Of a stretch of 64,000 nt of DNA, positions 50,601-61,200 are shown in pieces. Position 1 is the stretch's first letter. Every line of letters starts with the position of its first letter. The notes under the pieces were generated by a model that was not told the origin of the DNA, did not search any database, and saw only the letters and a program-made list of their open reading frames with translations. Source of the stretch: Casuarius casuarius (Eukaryota; Chordata; Aves; Casuariiformes; Casuariidae); NCBI GenBank assembly GCA_003342895.1, contig PTFA01000112.1, positions 2,025,470 to 2,089,469 of the forward strand. The letters run 5' to 3'. A program made the position numbers and the translations under genes.

Positions 50601-53600
50601 AAATACGTTCTACTGGACAACGACAAGTTGGACATAGAGAAGATCTTTCCATCCATCCTGAGTAGCAGGCAGCACAGAAAGTATGCATACAAGGCTGCAA
50701 GCTGGATAACATAAACATGAAATCAATGAAATAAATGGAGTCAAAACCCAAACCTTTCGTTTTTTGTATACATTCATAACACTAAAAAGACCATTTTGCA
50801 TGTGCTTAGATAATCAAGACGCAGCTGTGAAGCTTCCAGCTGATTCTGTCCATATGGATTACAACCTCCCCCCAAAAATAAAAAACCCCAAATAAAAAAC
50901 AAACAAAATAAAAAATAAAAACAACAACAACAAAAGCTCAACAGGGCTTGTGAAAACCCAGACTCTCCTGGATTCCTCCTCAAACAGCTGTCATTCAATT
51001 TCTTATATTATTCCCACACGATTGCAACTTTTGTCAGTCATACATACCTCACACAGTCATGCAGGAGTTCTTGGCAGATAATGCAAGTTAATGTTTCTTC
51101 CATCTTATCTGGTTTCACATTTGATGTTTTTGCATCTTCAGAGCCAATTCTAATTATACATTCACTTGGGGCTGCTGCTGGAAGATTTGGACAAGCGTCT
51201 TCATCTGCAAAGACAGAATATTCCCACAGAATGTAGTTTTCAGATGGATGGGGTTTTTTTGCAAATGTTAAAAAGACCTGAAAGTTACATGGTTCACTGG
51301 CAACAGTTCTGCTAAAGGTTCTTGCTTTGCACATAGCAGTTTTTACTACTGAAGTCATCATTTTCACTGGACCAGAAACCAGGCAAACAAGAAGCAAGAA
51401 ACAAATCCAGACAGGACTGTCAACAGCTGATCCAATTACTACAACATAAAATAATGTTGTGACAAGGAAAAAGTTACCTATCCCATATGAACACAGCCTT
51501 TAAAGCCCTTCTAGGTTTGGTAGAATATGAATTCATTTCATACCAATAATGAAAAATAAACACAGACCCTTATGTCTTGCAGTCTTACTGGACCTCTATG
51601 AAAAAATGGACATAGCCATAAGTTTATATTTTTTAAATTAACTTTCAACAATCAGATTTAAATAGAAGAGTGCACAGTAGGTTGCTGAATATTGTAGTAT
51701 ACTAGCCTCCTTTTAGTTTCTTCTTAGCAGGTTCCAAACCTCCTTCCTTCTCTTCCTCTTCTGACCTTTGCGAATCTGATTCTGTTCCTTCTTTGTCAGT
51801 GATTTCTGAAGTGATTGTGGAAGTTTCAGTATTCATATCCAGCTTTGTGTGTTCATCATGCAGTGTTTTTAGAGACACAGATTCTAAGATGGGGAAAGCA
51901 GGCACAGGAGTGAAAACTGAGGATTGTGATCCTGCAAAATAAAAGCAGAAAATATGAATATAGTTGCATACAGTTATGGGACATATGAAGATAGCAGCTA
52001 CTCCACCCCTGATGATGCACACACATCAATTCAAACATCTGGATAAGGAAAAGTGGTGCAAAAGCATAAAAGCAATGTCTGTGTAATTACACTATTGCAT
52101 TCTGAGCTAATCTGACTAGCCTTGACTTCCAAGTCTAGGACTTGGAAGACTTGAAGAAAAACTGCTATTAGTTGTGTAACCCTATTCAAAATCTCCATCC
52201 CTATTTAAAATGTAGAATATTTATTCATAAGACTATTATCCACAGCAGGTCTTCCTAACAAAGATGTCAGGCAGGGGATTTATACAATCTTGATCAGGAG
52301 CACAACAGAGAGTCTGTGATACTAGAATGACAACTCAAGTGCAAATTTTCGTTTTCAGAGGAGCATGCGGGAAAAGTCCCAATGAACTGCTGACAATTCC
52401 GTTTTCCAGATAAAATAGAACTGGAGAAAGAACAGTTAAGAATTATGCAGCATTTGGCTATTACACTTGCTGATATCGCACAGGATATAAGGCTAAGGTG
52501 CCATGTGATACCTTTTGGCCTTAGAACTCTAAGCAGGGGAAAGGGGACTGGCGATAGGCAGCAGCAACAGTGACAATTAAAACAGTTTCTCAGCAGAGCT
52601 ACTGCATGAGTGCAAGCACTCAGTTACTTTGCTATATGAGCCATATAGATTCGCTAAGTTTTCACTGGTGGGTTCTCCATTACCGAGCCATAATGTAAAG
52701 ACTGAACAGTTTTGAACATACATGTATTTTCTGCCTCCTTGACCACAAGTAATACTCACAATTGCTTCACCTACCCACTAGGATTTATCCTATGTGCTAA
52801 TAGAGAAAGTTAGAATACACATGTCCAGCTGCTCCTTTCAGTAGGACTTTGGAAGATAAATGCTGAGGACGTGAATGGGGGTAAGAGACTAATCTGTTAA
52901 AATTCAAGGCTAGAGTAACAGCTGATGGGATACCAAACTTTAAATATGTGACACAACTCTTACCAGATGTCGAAGGATTATCCTGCTCAACAGATGCAGA
53001 CTCAGTAAGAGAGGTAGAAGAAGCATTAAAGAGGTTAGATGTAGAAGTAGATGGCTGTGGTTCCTCATAGCAAGACTGAGTAGCTGACAGTGATGAGGTA
53101 ATTTGGGTCTCATCATTACTTCTTCCTGTACTTGAGGTATCTTTGGTCACATGGCATAGGTTTTCTACGTTAACTTCTACAGCTAGGGGAAAAAGGGAAA
53201 GAAGAAAAATCTGTGCAACAGTCACCACATCATGGTTTCAAATGAATCTTCCTTCAAAATTCCAGGGAATCAAACTTTCTCAAAAGGGTTACATTAATCA
53301 TAAGAGTTTGGATCCTCTTCCTGGTTCTTAAATTACTTCCTTACCTACTGGTTCTTGAGTTGCATCATGCTGCGGGTTTAAGGATTCATAGAGATAAGCA
53401 ACATCTGAAAGAGATGACAGAAGAGATTGATCAGAATTTTAAAGCAAAAATTAAGTAATCTCAGTCTTACATAAACAAACTCTGTTCACAAGTGACTGTT
53501 TCCCCAGTGTCTGACAAGAGAAGAGGCAAATGAAAGATCACCTCCATAGTTTAACGTTAATACTCCTACTTAAGAGCCAAATAGCAACAGCACAGCAAGA

Positions 53601-56600
53601 TCTTTTCTTCTCAGGAAGCCAGGCAGAGAAGCTTTTGTGCAAAGTTTAGCTTGTGCCAGCCATGGAACTAGAGGCTTAATCATTTCTTAAACCTAAAATC
53701 TGCTCTGTGTCAGAACAAACTGAGTATTTTTCCTGACACTTTAATGAAAACTCTTGAAAGAAGCTTATTATTTCTAAGCTCACTTCTTAGCTTCTTCAAT
53801 CAATTTTATTTAGATTTCTTCATGAGATACATGAAGTATCAAAATACAAATTAAGACACGTTACAAATTTCATCCAGAAACTAATTTATTATCTATTAAT
53901 AAAACAAATTGGATAATATCTCCTCCTTCTCCACCCTATTTCAACCTAATACAGTTCCAAAGATCCCCCTAACTTGCTATTTCTTTTCCTCTCCAGCCAC
54001 ATAGAAGCACATGAGACCCTCTTAGGTTGCATCAACACCTTTTCTGAAAAAAAGTTAAGAGTCTAGTCTCCTTCAGAACTACTCAGATCAGCCAAATACA
54101 CATGCCAGATCTAAATTTGCTCTCATTTTGGAAGATAGAGAAACTGAAGTAGTGATATTAACTACTTGGTAATTCATATAGTTGTTAACATAAGCAGAAA
54201 TCAGTAACTCAGTTCTTTACAAAGTACCTGCAAAATTAGCATAAATGAGTTCTAAGTAGCATCAGCTGCAATAGTGCCATCTTAAAGAGGATTCACGAGG
54301 TAGACAGAGCATAGAGAGACAGATATAGCATTTCACTGCTTCCTGAAGCATTTACATCAGGCAGCATAAATCTGTCTGATCTGTCTGTATATAAATTAAC
54401 TGCAACTTCATAAAAGGAAATCATATTTCATTAGTGGGTATGTATATATCTAGAAGTTTTTAGATTAGCAATTCATAAACTTCTACTGATGCATGAAAAA
54501 TGCTAAGGTCTTCTGTATATACATTAAGTATCATGATACAGACTTATCCAATACTACACTCCTGCTCCAAACATATCTAGTTATCTTCACAATAATAGCA
54601 GAGCTTATGACCACACAAAGTCATTCTGTTCACCTTAAAATTCCACTTCAGAGCTATCAAATAAAGTAATAACAATTAACATTTAAAATGCCTCTTTCCG
54701 CTATTCTGAAGTCTTTTCCTGAAAGTGAATACTCTCTACTAAAATTTAAATATTACCTTCTTTGCACTAAAGGAAGAATTGCAGGCTAATGGACAAAGCA
54801 ATTGGCTGGGGCACAACAATACATATGTAAAGCTGAGCTTTCTCCCCACCCCTCATTTATCAAAGTTGAACCTCATCTGTTATTTTACAACAATGAGCAA
54901 TTAAACTCTTCCTGTAAGTCTTTTCAGACAGCCTTGCATTTAATGATCCTGTACAACCAAGTATCAAATGAAAACTCTGTCACCTCAATAGTACCACTTC
55001 CCAGATCATTTATGAACATCCTGAATATAGATGCCAACACAGATCATTCATGGAATCTTTTGTTAATTTTCTTCTATTGCAGAAAACTCAGCATTTATAG
55101 CTAAAACCCTGGCCCTGACTTCTATCCAGTTATTAATACATGAAAGGACCCTAATTCCTAGTCAACAATAGCTTGGCTTGTTTAAAAGCCTTTGAGGAAG
55201 GACCCCATTAAAACTTTTTGAAACCTAAGTGTGCTATTTCATTGCAACATCCTTTTCCACATACTTGGTGATTCCTGAAATGAATTAAAGTAGATTTTGT
55301 GAGCCATGATTTGTCTTTATAAAAGCCGCACTAATATAATATTTTTCCATGTTTACTAATTCTACTTTTTATTATAGTGCTTTTTTCACCCAATTAGCCA
55401 GTTTTTTTAAAGACTACTTTTGCAGCCTTCCCTTCTTCTGGTGCCAAAAATTCCTTAAATTTAACACAAAGTATCACTTAACAGTTCAGTAATTTGACTT
55501 ATAAAGGAAGTCTTGGGTGAATATAATCAGAGCCTTATTAGTTATAATTCCAAGCACTATTTCTTCCAAAATTACTTCTAGGCACATTTCCATTTCAGAC
55601 AGATGCTCAGACTCGTCCATGTATAAATGGGCAAGTCCATGACCTTTTCCCTAGAGACTTGTTTTTACACTTTAACAAATTATTTCTGTTAAAATTAAGT
55701 GAGTAATTCTGTTTCAATTGTACTGATACTTCTTTTCTCTCATGACTCAAAAATGACTAAGTGTGCCATTTAAAAAATATCATTTACTTACTGTTCTCTG
55801 GCTCATTTTTTCTGTAAACAACATAGATCACATCCCCAGTCTGTAAAGGGTATGTCTGCTTCTTAACCACTTTCAATTTATTAATTACTGTTCCATTGGT
55901 ACTGTAAAGAGAAGGAAAGATAATTTAGCCTAAATGTTTTCATAACTACGTAGTAGGAAAGGGAAAAACAAGCTACTTTTAACAAAGAAAATTGTTAGTT
56001 CTTAAAAACAATATAAACCAGGATCTAAAAAACGTACAATAACAAACAAAAAAATCTGGCCAAAAGACTAAACCGCAGAGCTGCTAGGACTTCAGTGCTC
56101 CTTTGCAGCTCCTAGAAAGGAACTGGTAGCTGACAGATAGCCAGAAAAAGGATCCCTGACATTTGGTGAATGTGTCAAAATAATTAGATGATTATTTCTG
56201 TAGAATAATCACCACCCCTTAAATAAAAAAAAAGGAAAGGACAAAAGGCATTTATTTCAAAAGTTCTAGGTTATGTTTATCAGTTAACACTGGGAATCTC
56301 CTAAGACATTCTGGGACAAAGGAATCGCTCTTGTACAGACAGTCAGGTACCCCATGCCAGCATTCACTTTTCTCCCCTCTTGCTTCAAACACTGAAAAAT
56401 TAAGATTCCAAGGTTAGACTGTCTGAAAGTCAAAACAACAAGTTAGCAAGGTGGAAAAAGAGTTATACACACTTAAACATTAAAAAACATGAGTTGGAAA
56501 GAATTATTTTATATGGATAAAAACTGTAGGGCTCATTGAAGAAACCACATTGGGGAACAAGCAAATCCAGAGCATTGCTGATTAATGGTGGTATCTTTGC

Positions 56601-58225
56601 TCCTTCACTATAGGTGACATTTTATACACAAGCTACGAGTGTTTTATAACCAAGTCAAATTATTCACGTACTGAATAATTTCAGCTCTGTTGCAATAAGC
56701 CTCTTTCAGGGCTACAGCATTCTAGAATTTCAGACTTCTGCCATTCAAAACCTCGGCAATTAATACCAAATATGAAAGAACAGAAAAGCTGCTTTTTCCC
56801 TCAGCAGATCAAGCTTCTGCATGAAATGACAGCAAATCTCTGCTGCCACCTCCTGGAGGCCACCATGCTTTCCCAGGACAAAGCCTCAACCGGACCAGTT
56901 TCTCTCTGGAGGTGAGGGAGGGCTGGTTATTTAGAAACAAGCACATCCCTTCTCATCATTATTTTTCTTTTTAAAAGCAGCTTGGCCCAGGAAAAAAATC
57001 TCTTGTCATTTAGTAACATGAAAAGAAAAATAAGAGAGAACTTTAAGTGCCCCCAAAATGTCAACAGTACAAAGTCAAAAGAATTACATTAAAAAGTTAA
57101 AAGGAAAAGCAAGCCCTTTTGAACAACCACAGCAAGTCTTGATCAAGATACTGGTTCTTGCTCTTCCCTGTACAACTGCTTTCACTACATACATAGATAA
57201 ATCACTAATCCAACATAATAACAAGATATAAAAAACAAAAAATAAACAAAGAAAATCTTTGGGTGACATCAATCTTTGCCCCATGAAAGAAACTTCAAGC
57301 TTCTTTTATAAGAAAACTATTTTAAGCTTGCCTTTTTACCTTAGGCATACAGATATTGCCTACCCTGAAGGACATGAGAACTAAAGAAACAGCAGAATGG
57401 AGATGTCGCCGAAAGTTAAGAGCACTGGCAGTTTAGCAATTAAGAGGAAAAAAGAATTTTAGTCAGTCTGTTGGAAACTATATTTGTTTCTAAATAAACA
57501 TTGCTGCTAGTGATAATGTATTAAGAAAATATTGTTAAAGCAAAAAATGCATCTCCTTCAATCATGGGTGAAACATTAATGTTTACATTGAGACTGCTCA
57601 GAGGTCCTTTAGCAAAACTAGGAAACATCAAACTTAACATCCTTAGTATTTCGGAAGGCAAAGCAAAGCACGCACGTACACCCCTCCACCATAAGTCTTT
57701 TAGATCCTTTGTAATAAAGCAGTTAAATTTGTGTAACACGAATTGTCTCTTACTGAGGTTTAGCTTCTCCAGGCAATTCCTAGCCCCAGTATTTTACCAA
57801 ACACATGGAGGGGGAAGGGGAGCGGTGGATTTTATAAAGTTTCAATGTTATGACTGCTAAGTTCAAAGATGGATCTGAGGAATTAAACAACTTAAGCGAG
57901 ATATTCTTGAGGAAAAAAAAAATTACTGTCACACATCCAGCAACACTTGTGCTTGCTCTGAGAAGGCAAGCTGCAGAAACTGCCACCCAAGACCCTAATC
58001 CTCAAAGTGACTACAAATAGCCAAATCTGTTCAGTCTTACACAGCTATACTGACTTCAGCGAGAGCTGACTAAATGAATCATTTGGCATCCAGGAACCCA
58101 AATGAAGTAGAAGTAAATTCAAACCACTCAGACAAAAATCATAAGATTTTCTTAAATATGTTAGCAAACAGGAATAGTTGTATTTAGATCTCAGCCAACA
58201 ATCAAAGAAAGAGAAAGGAAAAAAA

Positions 58226-58265
<40 letters not shown>

Positions 58266-61200
58266 TCAAACTAGCCCAGGCAACTGTATTATTCTTTCAC
58301 TTAGCATTTAACAGATACGGTGAAGTATGGGATTAATGCTGCAGGTTTTTTTTAAACCAGAGACATGACAAATGTTAACATTTGTATATTTGAATCTCTG
58401 ATGTTTCAGACTAAAGTACGGTCCTCATAAATTACATGGAAAGTACAGTTATAATTCCAAATAAGAAAGCCATTCATTGGTTCAAATTATATTGAATTGA
58501 TACCAGACTATTATTTTGGAGGTGGAGAAGAAAAACTGTTCTATCAGATATATATATATTGCCCAAATTGTGGAACAAAGTCACAAAAGGTCCTATGTCA
58601 CTTTTCCAAAGAGTGGAAGAAAAAGTCCTCAGATCTTGACCCAGTTCCAACGTGGTTCATGACTTTACAGTTTGATTAATGAACCATAACACCTCTTGAC
58701 TTCCAGTTCCAGCTGTCACACACTATTGATACAAAATACCATACAGCTACATTCCACTCAAAATAGGCTTACTTTGAAGTAGGTAAATGATCTGTGTATG
58801 GTAAGACACTTTGGTATCCTTCCTAGAAAAATGCCAGTCTATTACTTTTTAGTAATTACTAACGCCCATCTGGGAAAAGAATCTAATTTACTGTAAAACT
58901 TCTGGAAGTATTGACACAGAAGTTATCTACTATATAAGCACGTATTATTCTGAACATACTGTAAACTGAAATAAGTTTTGAATCCTAACAAGTTACGGAA
59001 GCCCCTCTGTATTGTCCCAGTCTCCATTCTTTTAATGGTCACAGAAATAGTGTATCTGGTGGGGTGAGAGAAATTCAGTAGCAGAAAAGATGCCACTGGT
59101 CACTGAAGATCAATCTCCTACTTATCTACAGAAAGGGAACATCTGATAGTCTTTCACACGACTATCCTAGTCTTGTGCATAGAGTTGCATTTAAAATTTC
59201 TCTTTCAAAATGAAGAGTCTTACAACTGCTTTTACTTAGGGCAAGCTAACTACTGGTTCAGCTGTGTTAGGTCAGCTTGCAGAACTGTGCTTCTTTCAAG
59301 CAGCATCAAGGAACTAGGGCATGGTTTGGAAAATAAAACAAAGGGGTGCGCTTGCAGAATATTCTATTGTGCTACTTGCTAACTCTTGGTTTTCATTGCT
59401 TCGAAACTTCTGTTTACTCAATTTTAAATTCTCTAAGCATTTCCTTTCACCTGCAAATTTATGGTACTTCTTTCCAAACTAGAACTAAGAACTCATTATG
59501 CTAACAGGGAGATAAGAACCAACGTTGGTTGTCTACATGTGTTTTACGATATTTTTTGATTCAGTCACAACACAGAAACAAAGTCCACTCAATCCAGCTG
59601 TCACAAACTGCCTCCCTCAGTGCATTCCATTTCATCAAAAAAAAATCTGAGCTTGACCACAGCAATGTTTCCAGAACTACTTTCCACTCCACAGTAGAAA
59701 AAGCTGACACTGCAGTATTTTTCTGGGCATCAAGTATTGCCAACTCAAACATCCAAAAAATCTTATTCTTTCAGCCTGCTAGATTCTCTGGAGCTCAGCT
59801 GATATTCAGAGCAAACATCAGAAGTCTCAGAAGAGAGTAAATAGTCTTCTGCAAGAAGAGATCAACCCCAGACAGTCTCTTGATTCAGCAAATGGCAACC
59901 ATCTCTCTTTGTGTCAACTCACCCACAGGCAAGCAGAACACATGAACAACCGAAGTCTTTTTTATTACATACAGAGAAGTGTAATATGCCAAACCATAAG
60001 CACCTAATTCATAGTGCTGCATAGGACTGCAGCCCTTCTATTACATTAGCAGGATAATAATTTCCACCTTTCTGTGAATGCATCGTGTAGAAAATTAAAT
60101 TTAATTTAGCTCAGCTAGTTCTCCTTCTGCTGGCTGCACTTTTTCGCCTTGAAAGAAAGCCGAGGAAAAGAGGGAAAGGCAAGGAAGTTTCTGCATCATT
60201 CACAATTCCTTTAGCTATTATCACCACACTGGTCTAAACTACTGCCACCAGCTACGAGTGAATTAAACTAGGAGTGGTTTCAGAGATCCAGGGATATCTA
60301 GCCTGTTTATTATCTTTAGCAATGACCTGGAGGAAAAAAGGAAATGCATCCTCACCAAGTTTGCGGATGACACCAAACTAGAGGCTGCATTTAACACGCT
60401 AAGAGCAAGGCTGCCATTCGGGGGACCTGGACAGACTAGAGAATTAGGCTGACAGGAACCTCATGACATTCAACCAGGACAAATATCAAGTCCTGCCCCT
60501 GGGATGGACTAACCATCTGCAACAGTACAGGCTAGGGACTGACTGGCGTGGCTGGGGATCCTGGTGGACAGGAGCCCAAGCATGTCAGCAGTGTACTGTG
60601 GCAGTGATGAAGGGCTACAGCACACTGAACTGTACCAACAGGAGTGTAGTCAGATGATCAAGAGAAGTGATTATTATTCTCCTTTACTTGGCACTCATTC
60701 ACCCACATCCAAAACACTATATCCTGTTTTCTGTCACCTGGTACAAGAAAGATGTTGATAAACTTGAGCAAGCTGAGCAGACAGCCACCAAGATTGCCAG
60801 GGGGCTGGAGCACAAAAGAGAGAGGCTGAGGGAACTGAGCTTGTTTTGCCTGGGAAGAGAAGGCTTGAGGGCAGGGAACCTAATAGCAGTCTTCCACTAA
60901 CTATGAGGAGCTTACGAAGAAGACAGAGGCATGCTCTTTAATGAGGTGGCAAAGATCATAAATTGAAATGAGGAAGGTTCAAACTGGATATAAGGAAAAA
61001 AAAATTCGCTATGAGGATAATTAAACTCTAGAATGAGGGCCTTGAGAGGCTGCAGAATATCCAGCCTTGGAGGATATGATCAAGACCTGANTGAGCAAAG
61101 CCCTAAACAATCCAGCCCAAATTCAGCGGTGACACTGCTTGCAGCAAGAGGCTGGATTTAGTGACCTCCTGCGGTTCCTTCCAAGCTCAGGAACTTGAGG

